64,000 bases of DNA from an uncultured Aquimarina sp. (GTDB lineage Bacteria > Bacteroidota > Bacteroidia > Flavobacteriales > Flavobacteriaceae). The translations under genes and the position numbers were made by a program. A model generated the notes under the pieces. That model was not told where the DNA came from, did not search any database, and worked only from the letters and a program-made list of their open reading frames with translations. Shown in pieces: positions 57,901 to 64,000 of this stretch; position 1 is the stretch's first letter; each line of letters starts with the position of its first letter. The DNA lies in NCBI GenBank assembly GCA_947500845.1, contig CANMTP010000018.1, positions 1-64,000 of the forward strand, read 5' to 3'.

Positions 57901-57995
57901 TGTACCAATTCGTTGGTATAAATTGCAGATTGCTGTGCAGATAATGTTGCAGACAAGGCAATCACAAAAAGCATCGAGGTGATGTATTTGTTCAT
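54978..57995 (-). CDS. Large periplasmic tetratricopeptide-repeat protein
   Basis: The 1005-aa protein has a signal peptide (ends LSAQ) and is made of about 25 TPR-like helical pairs (recurring A-x-x-x-Y-xx-A and YYLGYAYYKQGDYTNAISEFNK-type units). TPR arrays hold protein complexes together; no enzymatic domain is present. It leads a minus-strand cluster with a plug-less barrel and a membrane LuxR protein. I know this TPR-barrel pair as recurrent in Flavobacteriaceae, but not a proven function. Confidence 0.88.
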   Translation of the reverse strand: MNKYITSMLFVIALSATLSAQQSAIYTNELVQYNQALELYNNKQFLAAQNLFDKVRDAVDDENIDANCSYYIANCAVWLNQKDADQLLESFVVQYPTSIKRNSAYLDAASYYFDNGKYAYARKWYDKVNEGNLSRSEKEKFNFNNGYAYFKIQRFNEAKKFLNRVQDSPEYGAKAKYYLGFIAYEGDNYQEADKLFDEVKDLDQYNKNLSYFQSDMNFKSGNFEEAIKEGLAQLPKSKPSEKSELNKIIGESYFNLGEYEKAIPHLKEYKGRKGKWNNTDYYYLGYAYYKQGDYTNAISEFNKIVGGRNATAQNAYYHLAESYLKTDQKQQALNAFKNASEMDFEAKIKEDAFYNYAKLSYEIGNSYESTPKILLGYLDQYPNSEFKEEIQELLISSYITSKNYREAMDLLEGSRNFADKEVYQKVAFYRGIELYNENNYSEAITYLDKSLDKQVDPRFTARAIYWKAESNYLLNDFDEALIGFKQFQGSTGASTTVEYQQIEYNLGYTYFKLKQYPQAAQFFEAFSKKNNRDEARLVDTYLRLGDSHFISSKYWPAMEAYNKAIKANGPDADYAFYQKAISYGFVNKNDQKIQDLEMFIKKYPRSTYRDDAMFALGDVYISENKTYKGIAAYDRLIRDVPRSSYVPKALLKQGLVFYNGDQGDRALSKFKKVVSEYPGSEEAIQAVNTARLIYVDLGRTDEYASWVKGLSFVDVSDADLDNTSFEAAEKQFLENNDNGAIKGFEKYVAEFPNGLHALKSHFHLAQLYFKKGDKEAAIPHYEFVLKSKRTEFTEQALARLSEIYLENRNYEKAISVLERLESDADYPQNIIFAQSNLMKLYYRLLNYQKTIEYADKVLANPKIQNEVKSDAKIFIARAALQTNDMSRAKKAYAEVQKIATGELAAEALYYDAYFKNEEGNFKSSNETIQKLAKDYPGYRLYGSKGLVLMAKNFYGLNDAYQASYILESVVKNFSDFPEIINEANEELKKIKAEEAKTNSSIQTEQ

Positions 57996-58341
57996 TTAAT
58001 TATATTGATTTAGATTCTGGTCTACGCCAGAATGACAATTTAATTGACCAAGGCAAGCCTTGAAATTTTGTTAAGTAAAGATCGTTTCCCGCGAATAAAT
58101 TTTGTGTTAAAGATAGCCTAATCTTCAAAAGTAATAACGAAAGATTTTAGATATAATTACACGCCTAATTTAGATTTGTGAATTCTTTATGAATACTAAA
58201 AACTGATCAATGGATAGAAATTAAAATATTTAGTTCAAAAAATGGTTATCTAGAATACGTTGAAAACTATTTTTAACCCTCATTTTTTTTTACTAAAAAC
58301 TTTTTACTTTTACCAAGTAGTATTAATCTGAAATATAAACC
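57996..58341. other. 346-bp divergent intergenic region
   Basis: This separates the TPR gene and the ftsE-like gene. It holds a short hairpin repeat (58014-58033) near the TPR start and, near the ftsE end, TACTTTTA at 58305-58312, a near match to a -7 box. No ORF is convincing. Confidence 0.4.
58014..58033. repeat. Short palindromic repeat ATTCTGG-TCTACG-CCAGAAT
   Basis: A perfect 7-bp inverted repeat is followed by GACAATTT. I recall similar sequences as dispersed intergenic palindromes in flavobacteria, but cannot check it here. Confidence 0.55.
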
Positions 58342-59025
58342 ATGTCCAATACGGTATTAAGCCTAAAAGATGCTTCTATTTATCAACGCGAAAGCTTAAT
58401 CCTCTCTGACGTTAATGTTGAAGTGAATAAAGGGGATTTTGTGTATCTGATTGGTAAAACCGGAACCGGAAAAAGTAGTTTTATGAAAACTCTGTATGGT
58501 GATCTTCCACTATTAAAAGGCGAAGGTAGTATAGTTGACTTTGACCTACCCTCGCTTCAGGAAAATCAAATCCCTTTTCTACGCAGGAAGCTGGGGATTG
58601 TATTCCAAGACTTTAAATTACTTAACGACAGAACAGTAAAAGAAAATCTCTTGTTCGTACTTAAAGCTACCGGATGGACAGATGAAAAAGCAATGGACAG
58701 CAAGATAGATGATGTTCTGGATAAAGTGGGTATGAAAACCAAAGACTTTAAATTTCCTTATCAATTGTCAGGAGGAGAACAACAGCGTATAGCAATTGCA
58801 AGAGCTCTTCTAAATGATCCCGAACTAATTTTGGCAGATGAACCTACAGGAAATCTTGACCCTCAAACATCTGTAGAAGTAATGGAAGTGCTACAGGATA
58901 TTAACAAAAACGGAAATACCATTTTGATGGCCACCCACGATTATGCGTTACTACTTAAATATCCCTCAAAAACTTTAAAATGTGACGGTAACAAAGTATT
59001 TGAAGTTGTACAAAGAAAAGGATAA
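58342..59025 (+). CDS. ftsE: FtsE-like ABC transporter ATP-binding protein
   Basis: The 227-aa ATPase has Walker [10 protein letters not shown] (38-46), the Q-loop, the signature [15 protein letters not shown] (near 142), Walker [13 protein letters not shown] and the His switch ATHD. The sequence fits FtsE (partner FtsX, activates peptidoglycan hydrolases in division) but also related LolD/MacB-type ATPases. No ftsX is next to it. The ATG lies after a T-rich region with a near-consensus -7 box. Confidence 0.85.
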   Translation: MSNTVLSLKDASIYQRESLILSDVNVEVNKGDFVYLIGKTGTGKSSFMKTLYGDLPLLKGEGSIVDFDLPSLQENQIPFLRRKLGIVFQDFKLLNDRTVKENLLFVLKATGWTDEKAMDSKIDDVLDKVGMKTKDFKFPYQLSGGEQQRIAIARALLNDPELILADEPTGNLDPQTSVEVMEVLQDINKNGNTILMATHDYALLLKYPSKTLKCDGNKVFEVVQRKG

Positions 59026-59195
59026 AAGAAAACATCTTCTATTTTCTTTAATGATGTACAAAAATACCATGTGTTTTACAGAAAAATAGTGTTAAAAACA
59101 AAAAACATATGTAAATTTGTGTATTTCATCGATATTTAATTGTATTTTACCGATTATTTGTTGTTTTTTACAAGTCTTAGCACTACTTATCTTGT

Positions 59196-59203
59196 TATAT
59201 TTG
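59196..59203 (+). promoter_or_regulatory. -7 box (TATATTTG) of the small RNA candidate
   Basis: A perfect TAnnTTTG lies just before an RNA-sized segment that ends in a good terminator. No clear -33 TTTG is seen at the usual spacing. Predicted start about 59208-59211. Confidence 0.55.
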
Positions 59204-59207
59204 TCCT

Positions 59208-59261
59208 ATGAAATTAAGAAAGCATTACAATATTTACCCCAAAATCGAATGCCCCAAATAA
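59208..59261 (+). CDS. Possible leaderless 17-codon ORF in the small RNA
   Basis: An ATG lies 5 bases after the -7 box, so it may be at the exact 5' end of the RNA. It reads MKLRKHYNIYPKIECPK and stops. The peptide is basic and has no known motif. Two of the CCCCAA motifs fall in frame as Pro-Lys codons. It may be chance; I list it because leaderless starts occur in Bacteroidota. Confidence 0.25.
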   Translation: MKLRKHYNIYPKIECPK

Positions 59262-59314
59262 TTACCCCAAGATATTGAATTAGCCCCAATTCATACCCCA
59301 AAATATCGACTATT

Positions 59315-59338
59315 AGTCCCGAGCCCCCTCTCGGGACT
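59315..59338 (+). terminator. Terminator of the small RNA
   Basis: The 9-bp stem AGTCCCGAG/CTCGGGACT with loop CCCCCT is followed by TTATTTTTCC. It is a strong plus-strand terminator with no plus-strand gene ending within 280 bp, apart from the sRNA. Confidence 0.85.
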
Positions 59339-59622
59339 TTATTTTTCCTTCAACCTTTCAAAAAATAAATTTCACTTCTCAATTTTTTTTTTAAACAACT
59401 GTAGTTGAACCAACTTGCATAATTTTTACAGTCTTATAGGGCAAAGAATATAATATTTTTCTTTGGGATGGATAAATATTTAAAAAAATTAGGAGTGTGA
59501 AATTATTTTACGGTAGTATGACCTTAGACCTTAAAGCATTGAATAAAAATTTGAAACAATTGCCCGAAGCAAGTAGATAAGCTATGAGAAGATAATCTTA
59601 CTTTGGTATCAAAGAATTAAAA

Positions 59623-59649
59623 AAGCCCTGAGAAAAATACTCGGGGCTT
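59623..59649 (-). terminator. Terminator of typA
   Basis: The arms AAGCCCTGAG and CTCGGGGCTT (one T-G pair) are followed on the minus strand by TTTTAATTC. It lies 26 bp after the typA stop. Confidence 0.75.
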
Positions 59650-59674
59650 CTTATATTATTTTCTATAAGCTACA

Positions 59675-61474
59675 TTACACAATCTTATTTCTCTTTCGCT
59701 CAACTTCGGTAAGAAATATCTTTCTTAGTCTAAGATGATTAGGAGTTACCTCTACATACTCATCTTTTTGGATATATTCCAAGGCTTCTTCCAAAGAAAA
59801 CTTGATTGCAGGAACAATTTTAGCTTTGTCATCTGCTCCGGAAGAACGTACATTCGATAGTTTTTTGGTTTTAGTCACATTAACCGTCATATCATCGCCA
59901 CGTGAATTCTCACCAATTACCTGACCTTCATAAATATCTTCTCCCGGATCGATAAAGAACTTACCTCTATCCTGAAGCTTATCTATAGAATAAGGAATTG
60001 CTGTACCTTTTTCCATAGACACCAAAGAACCATTAATACGTCCTGGAATATCACCTTTTAGTGGCTGATATTCCTTAAAGCGGTGCGCCATAATAGCCTC
60101 ACCCGCTGTAGCCGTAAGTAATTGATTACGTAAACCAATAATTCCTCTAGACGGAATCATAAACTCACATATCATGCGATCCCCTTTGGCTTCCATACTT
60201 AACATCTCACCTTTACGCAGAGTTACCATTTCAACTGCTTTTCCTGAAACATGCTCAGGAAGATCAATTGTTAATTCCTCTATCGGTTCGCATTTTACAC
60301 CGTCGATCTCTTTGATAATTACCTGTGGTTGTCCGATTTGTAATTCATATCCTTCTCTTCTCATGGTTTCAATCAATACAGATAAATGCAAAACACCTCT
60401 ACCATAAACCATAAATTTATCTGCACTATCGGTTTCTTCAACTCTAAGAGCAAGGTTTTTCTCAAGTTCTTTTTCTAATCTTTCTTTGATATGTCGTGAG
60501 GTAACAAACTTACCATCTTTACCGAAGAACGGTGAATCATTGATCGTGAAAAGCATGCTCATTGTAGGCTCATCGATCGCAATAGTTTGTAACCCTTCAG
60601 GATTTTCAAGATCTGCAACCGTATCGCCTATCTCAAAGCCTTCCAAACCAACAAGAGCACAAATATCTCCTGCAGCTACTTTCTCTACTTTCATTCTTCC
60701 AAGACCTTCAAAGGTATGAAGTTCTTTAATTTTTGATTTCTTTATTGTACCATCACGTTTTACCAAAGAAACTTGCATACCCTCAGACAAGGTACCTCTT
60801 TGTAAACGACCTATGGCAATACGACCAGTAAATGATGAAAAATCAAGAGAAGTAATCAACATTTGTGGTGTACCTTCTTCAATTTTAGGAGATGGAATAT
60901 GTTCAATTACCATATCTAACAATGGCTCTATAGTATCAGTCTCGTTTTTCCAGTCATCACTCATCCAATTGTTCTTTGCAGAACCGTAAACCGTTGGAAA
61001 ATCTAACTGCCACTCTTCTGCTCCTAACTCAAACATCAAATCAAACACCTTTTCATGAACCTCATCTGGTGTACAATTTTCTTTGTCTACTTTGTTAATA
61101 ACCACGCAAGGTTTTAAACCAAGGTCGATCGCTTTTTGTAATACAAAACGTGTTTGAGGCATTGGTCCTTCAAAAGCATCGACCAAAAGTAATACACCAT
61201 CAGCCATATTCAATACACGCTCTACCTCTCCTCCAAAATCGGCGTGACCAGGAGTATCAATAATATTGATTTTGGTTCCTTTGTAGGTTACAGAAACGTT
61301 CTTTGATGTGATTGTTATCCCTCTTTCACGCTCAAGATCATTATTATCCAAGATTAAATCTCCTGTATTTTCATTTTCACGAAATAATTGACAATGGTAC
61401 ATAATCTTGTCAACCAAGGTTGTTTTACCATGGTCAACGTGAGCAATTATTGCGATATTTTTTATAGCTGTCAT
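59675..61474 (-). CDS. typA: Translational GTPase TypA/BipA
   Basis: The 599-aa ribosome-associated GTPase helps large-subunit assembly and stress adaptation. The G-domain motifs are [12 protein letters not shown] (11-22), DTPGHADF and NKVD. The C-terminal BipA-specific domain follows the EF-G-like domains III and V. Full length. A TACCTTTG box lies 22 bp upstream. Confidence 0.97.
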   Translation of the reverse strand: MTAIKNIAIIAHVDHGKTTLVDKIMYHCQLFRENENTGDLILDNNDLERERGITITSKNVSVTYKGTKINIIDTPGHADFGGEVERVLNMADGVLLLVDAFEGPMPQTRFVLQKAIDLGLKPCVVINKVDKENCTPDEVHEKVFDLMFELGAEEWQLDFPTVYGSAKNNWMSDDWKNETDTIEPLLDMVIEHIPSPKIEEGTPQMLITSLDFSSFTGRIAIGRLQRGTLSEGMQVSLVKRDGTIKKSKIKELHTFEGLGRMKVEKVAAGDICALVGLEGFEIGDTVADLENPEGLQTIAIDEPTMSMLFTINDSPFFGKDGKFVTSRHIKERLEKELEKNLALRVEETDSADKFMVYGRGVLHLSVLIETMRREGYELQIGQPQVIIKEIDGVKCEPIEELTIDLPEHVSGKAVEMVTLRKGEMLSMEAKGDRMICEFMIPSRGIIGLRNQLLTATAGEAIMAHRFKEYQPLKGDIPGRINGSLVSMEKGTAIPYSIDKLQDRGKFFIDPGEDIYEGQVIGENSRGDDMTVNVTKTKKLSNVRSSGADDKAKIVPAIKFSLEEALEYIQKDEYVEVTPNHLRLRKIFLTEVERKRNKIV

Positions 61475-61496
61475 AAACGCCTCATTTTTAAGGGTG

Positions 61497-61504
61497 CAAA
61501 GGTA
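61497..61504 (-). promoter_or_regulatory. -7 box (TACCTTTG) of typA
   Basis: The minus strand has TACCTTTG, a perfect TAnnTTTG, 22 bp before the typA ATG. The -33 element is weak. Confidence 0.45.
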
Positions 61505-61568
61505 CGAGTTATTTTGTCAGGTTGTACACGAAAACTCAATTAATAAAAACGCTTTTAAAATCAATTTC

Positions 61569-61604
61569 ATTAAGGCTACTATTAAGACTACTATTAAGAC
61601 TACT
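61569..61604. repeat. Three tandem 12-bp repeats ATTAAGACTACT
   Basis: Copies at 61569-61580 (one difference), 61581-61592 and 61593-61604, followed by a partial fourth (TTTA). It lies between the divergent typA and kdsA promoters and is probably variable in copy number. Confidence 0.8.
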
Positions 61605-61641
61605 TTTAGCAATAATTCTTTACTCAAAATATGAAAAGACC

Positions 61642-61649
61642 TATCTTTG
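61642..61649 (+). promoter_or_regulatory. -7 box (TATCTTTG) of kdsA
   Basis: TATCTTTG lies 18 bp before the kdsA ATG, leaving a leader of about ten bases. A TTT about 20 bp upstream may be a degenerate -33 element. Confidence 0.5.
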
Positions 61650-61667
61650 CTTTTTTAAAAAAAATAT

Positions 61668-62486
61668 ATGGATCTTTCTAATATCAAAAACCTAAAAAAC
61701 CTCGAAGCAAATAACTTTTTTCTTCTTGCGGGACCCTGTGCAATAGAAGGAGAAGAAATGGCACTTCGAATTGCAGAAAAAATAGTTGATATCACTTCTA
61801 AGTTAAAAATTCCATATGTTTTTAAAGGATCCTTTAAAAAAGCCAACCGTAGCCGTATTGATAGTTTTACCGGTATCGGAAATGAAAAGGCCTTAAAAAT
61901 TTTACGTAAAGTTGCAGAAACTTTTGAGATCCCAACAGTAACTGATATTCATGAAAATGAGGATGCAGCTCTTGCCGCAGAATATGTGGATATCCTACAA
62001 ATACCCGCTTTTCTTGTTCGACAGACAGACCTAGTCGTTGCTGCTGCAAAAACAGGAAAGACAGTAAATCTTAAAAAGGGGCAATTTATGAGTCCTGAAG
62101 CTATGCAACATGCGGTTAGAAAGGTAAAGGATAGCGGTAATGACAATGCGATGATCACTGATCGCGGAACCATGTTTGGTTATCAGGATATGATTGTTGA
62201 TTTTAGAGGAATCCCGACCATGAAACAATATGGAACCACAGTTCTGGATGTCACGCATTCTTTACAACAACCCAATCAGTCTAGCGGAGTCACAGGTGGA
62301 CGACCTGATATGATCGAGACTATTGCTCGTGCAGGAATCGTAACTGGGGTAGACGGCTTGTTTATGGAAACACATTTTGATCCGGCTAATGCCAAAAGTG
62401 ATGGAGCAAATATGCTTCACCTGGATCATTTAGAGAAGCTGTTAAGTAACCTGGTTGCTATCAGACAAACAGTTAATCAGTTATAA
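61668..62486 (+). CDS. kdsA: 3-deoxy-8-phosphooctulonate synthase
   Basis: The 272-aa enzyme condenses PEP and arabinose 5-phosphate to KDO 8-phosphate for lipopolysaccharide. Motifs include LLAGPCAIEGEEMALRIAE near the N-terminus, FKGSFKKANRSRIDSFTGIG (55-74), TDIHE and FMETHFDPANAKSDGANML. The N-terminal AGPC segment and Asn in KANRS suggest the metal-independent type. Its end overlaps the convergent DUF1801 gene by 14 bp. Confidence 0.97.
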   Translation: MDLSNIKNLKNLEANNFFLLAGPCAIEGEEMALRIAEKIVDITSKLKIPYVFKGSFKKANRSRIDSFTGIGNEKALKILRKVAETFEIPTVTDIHENEDAALAAEYVDILQIPAFLVRQTDLVVAAAKTGKTVNLKKGQFMSPEAMQHAVRKVKDSGNDNAMITDRGTMFGYQDMIVDFRGIPTMKQYGTTVLDVTHSLQQPNQSSGVTGGRPDMIETIARAGIVTGVDGLFMETHFDPANAKSDGANMLHLDHLEKLLSNLVAIRQTVNQL

Positions 62487-62835
62487 ACTTTTCCTTTCTG
62501 AAATTGTAAGCCTGCTCAAGCACCTCAATAAGTACTTGATCATCTATCTCCTCAATTGTTCTATAACGAAGAGACTTTACGTACTTCCTTTTATCAGACT
62601 CCAATTTATCAAGATGTTTGGTAAAATACTGCGCTCCCCAAAACCCTACATCGACATATCCTTTGGTTACATTGAGATAACATACCGGATGCTGACCCTC
62701 ATAATAAAATGGAACTCTCCACTTAAATAATAATTCTACATCCGGTAATGTAGTTTCAACAATCACTTGTAGATGGAGCAGTATAGATTTGAAAGGTTCC
62801 TGTTGTTCTAAAATGTATTCTTCGGCTGGGTTCAT
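62473..62835 (-). CDS. DUF1801 domain protein
   Basis: The 120-aa soluble protein has the YdhG/DUF1801 pattern (LFKWRVPFYYEGQHPVCYLNVTKGYVDVGFWGA, in pieces). A domain of this kind is common in Bacteroidota and structurally resembles a small frataxin-like fold. Function unknown. The 3' end overlaps kdsA. Confidence 0.85.
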   Translation of the reverse strand: MNPAEEYILEQQEPFKSILLHLQVIVETTLPDVELLFKWRVPFYYEGQHPVCYLNVTKGYVDVGFWGAQYFTKHLDKLESDKRKYVKSLRYRTIEEIDDQVLIEVLEQAYNFRKEKFITD

Positions 62836-62904
62836 CTTTCAAAAATAAAACTTTGTGATTATTAATTACAAAAAAAACATTTGCACAATTCAATATTTTA
62901 ATTT

Positions 62905-62923
62905 TACTTTGTATTTCAAAGTA
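62905..62923. promoter_or_regulatory. Operator-like palindrome TACTTTG-N5-CAAAGTA
   Basis: A 7-bp perfect inverted repeat with a TATTT centre lies 8 bp before the ATG of the membrane-protein gene. It overlaps the likely start of transcription and may be the binding site of the winged-helix regulator at 63692. Confidence 0.6.
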
Positions 62924-62931
62924 CTTTTAAT

Positions 62932-63537
62932 ATGAGCACAGAAGAATACTTAAAAGATATTACAGAGATAAAAGATATGATGAATAAGTCATCACGCTTT
63001 TTCTCGCTAAGTGGTTTATCGGGAATTATGGCCGGTATCTATGCCCTAATTGGCGCGGCCATTGCATATTACCTGGTTAGCATTAGTGGCCGCGATTATT
63101 TGATTCTAGATGGTCGAATATTTAATTACATCTTATTAGATCTTGTTGCAGTCGCTCTTTTGAGTATCATAACCGCGATTATCCTAAGTACCAGAAAAGC
63201 AAAAAAGAATAATGAAACTTTATGGAACGGTACCTCCAAGCGTTTGCTTATCGCTTTCCTGATTCCATTGATTACAGGCGGGATATATATCACCATAAAG
63301 ATATTTAGCAGTCATTATGGCCTCACAGGTTCATTAATGCTTATTTTCTATGGATTAGCCCTGGTAAATGCCTCAAAATATACGATTGGTAATGTAAAAT
63401 ATTTGGGATACGTAGAAATTGTATTAGGTTTGATCTGTGCTGTGTATCCAGGTTATGGTTTTTGGTTTTGGGTACTAGGTTTTGGTGTCATGCATATTCT
63501 TTACGGAAGTTTAATTTACCTTAAGCACGATCGCTAA
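62932..63537 (+). CDS. Hypothetical membrane protein paired with a winged-helix regulator
   Basis: The 201-aa protein has a short soluble N-terminus (about 25 residues) and about six membrane segments from residue 28 (IMAGIYALIGAAIAYYLV, IFNYILLDLVAVALLSIITAIIL and others), with a soluble tail. It has no transport or enzymatic motif that I recognise. The regulator gene 154 bp downstream and the operator before the ATG suggest an autoregulated pair. Confidence 0.8.
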   Translation: MSTEEYLKDITEIKDMMNKSSRFFSLSGLSGIMAGIYALIGAAIAYYLVSISGRDYLILDGRIFNYILLDLVAVALLSIITAIILSTRKAKKNNETLWNGTSKRLLIAFLIPLITGGIYITIKIFSSHYGLTGSLMLIFYGLALVNASKYTIGNVKYLGYVEIVLGLICAVYPGYGFWFWVLGFGVMHILYGSLIYLKHDR

Positions 63538-63559
63538 AGATAAGATTCGAGTAAACTAC

Positions 63560-63655
63560 CTAGGGCAAGCCCATGAGGCATCGGTTAAAAATTAATTTCG
63601 ATTTCGTGACATGCCAAGGAGCATTTAAATCACGATTATTGAGTAAAATTCTAAG
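63560..63655. repeat. Possible dispersed repeat between membrane protein and regulator
   Basis: The segment contains CTAGGGCAAGCCCATGAGGC, TTTCGATTTCGTGACATGCC and ATTTAAATCACGATTATTGA. Its form is like a flavobacterial intergenic repeat I recall with a CTTGCCC block and a closing CGATTAT. There is no ORF here. Confidence 0.35.
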
Positions 63656-63691
63656 AATATTAAAAAGATTTCTGTACATGCGGAAACGAGA

Positions 63692-63985
63692 ATGAAAAAC
63701 ATTATACACAACATAAACAAAGCTTTTGATCATCGAATTCGATTGGGAATTATGTCAATATTGGTCGTGAATGAATCTGCCGATTTTAAGATGCTAAAGG
63801 AATTATTGGGGGTTACCGATGGCAACTTGGCTAGTCATACCAAAGCATTAGAAAAAGAGGAATATATTCTGGTCGAGAAATCTTTTATTGGCAGAAAACC
63901 AAACACTAAATACAGCGTCACCAAAAAAGGTCGCGAAGCATTCAAAAAGCATGTTGAAGCTATTGAAAAGCTATTAAAACAATAA
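63692..63985 (+). CDS. Winged-helix transcriptional regulator (HTH_34 type)
   Basis: The 97-aa regulator consists of one winged helix-turn-helix: FDHRIRLGIMSILVVNESADFKMLKELLGVTDGNLASHTKALEKEEYILVEK (in pieces), then a wing with KPNTKYSVTKKGREAF and a short C-terminal dimerisation helix. The family often regulates a membrane protein encoded beside it, as here. The stop is 15 bp from the end of the window. Confidence 0.9.
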   Translation: MKNIIHNINKAFDHRIRLGIMSILVVNESADFKMLKELLGVTDGNLASHTKALEKEEYILVEKSFIGRKPNTKYSVTKKGREAFKKHVEAIEKLLKQ

Positions 63986-64000
63986 CTATATTTTTTTATC

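Larger units (their letters stand above)
59208..59347 (+). ncRNA. Candidate small RNA with five CCCCAA motifs
   Basis: The RNA of about 140 nt starts 5-8 bases after a TATATTTG box and ends at an intrinsic terminator. CCCCAA occurs at 59237, 59252, 59265, 59284 and 59296 in otherwise AT-rich sequence, and the terminator loop is CCCCCT. TGAATT-AGCCCC-AATTCA (59275-59292) forms a stem that exposes one C4 in its loop. C-rich loops are used by several trans-acting sRNAs in other phyla to pair with G-rich sites. I do not recognise an Rfam family. Confidence 0.6.
59026..59674. other. 649-bp intergenic region with a probable small RNA
   Basis: Between ftsE and typA lie a TAAATTTG box (59112-59119), the TATATTTG box and sRNA candidate (59196-59345), a 27-codon ORF that is probably accidental (59497-59580), and the typA terminator. 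The region is long for such a compact gene set. Confidence 0.6.

Noticed and set aside
59497..59580. 27-codon ORF starting GTG near AGGAG (MKLFYGSMTLDLKALNKNLKQLPEASR)
   Set aside because: It vaguely resembles the start of an antitoxin-like protein (LDLKALNKNLKQLP) but stops early, has no toxin partner and no promoter box. At most a remnant.

Overview
The window comes from the chromosome of a low-GC member of Bacteroidota, almost certainly Flavobacteriaceae (an Aquimarina/Tenacibaculum-like marine bacterium is my guess). The evidence is a PorP/SprF plus OmpA-PD40 gene pair of the type IX secretion/gliding kind, a protease with a type IX sorting tail, lipoproteins starting CSDDDD or CSSDDD, promoters of the TTTG-N19-TAnnTTTG type, and an almost complete lack of Shine-Dalgarno sites except at rpsU.

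Layout. 1-300: tRNA-Thr(TGT) with a truncated duplicate of its 3' end. 305-1999 (-): idi, a 6-pyruvoyl-tetrahydropterin-type enzyme, bcp and a small hypothetical gene. 2150-8461 (-): secreted adhesin, PorP/SprF and an OmpA/PD40/TPR protein, preceded by an intergenic region rich in inverted repeats. 9037-10623 (+): prfC. 10729-25016 (-): the translation/transcription block, in transcription order tRNA-Thr(TGT), tRNA-Tyr, tRNA-Gly, tRNA-Thr(GGT), tuf, tRNA-Trp, secE, nusG, rplK, rplA, rplJ, rplL, rpoB, rpoC, DUF3467. 25036-26605 (-): hpf, a XerC-like recombinase and rpsU, the last with a strong Shine-Dalgarno. 26682-40914: mostly minus-strand housekeeping and metabolic genes (GH13 amylase with a LacI-type operator, acyl-CoA dehydrogenase, ComEA-like protein, AGCS symporter, K+ channel and PspC, DUF2851, AraC regulator, PLP/CBS enzyme, LolC/E-like permease, NamZ-like DUF1343, YkgJ-like protein). 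40955-54953: methyltransferase, lipoproteins and secreted hydrolases, then a LuxR/barrel/TPR envelope cluster that runs to 57995. 58342-64000: an FtsE-like ATPase, a probable small RNA, typA, kdsA, a DUF1801 gene, and a membrane protein paired with a winged-helix regulator.

The most unusual signals are non-coding. (i) A probable small RNA lies between the ftsE-like gene and typA. It has a TATATTTG box, five CCCCAA motifs in AT-rich RNA, a C-rich terminator loop, and a possible leaderless 17-codon ORF. (ii) Truncated tRNA 3' ends are fused to a short repeat of the CTTCGACTTCGCTCAGGACA type, placed 114-118 bp from the intact tRNA-Thr and tRNA-Gly genes; a 5' fragment of tRNA-Trp lies 112 bp from its parent next to a different repeat. 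(iii) A 42-bp tandem repeat with about four units lies upstream of an M23 peptidase. (iv) A group of perfect inverted repeats lies upstream of the adhesin operon. No CRISPR array, rRNA, prophage or full insertion sequence was seen. I found no complete new protein-coding system and do not claim one.
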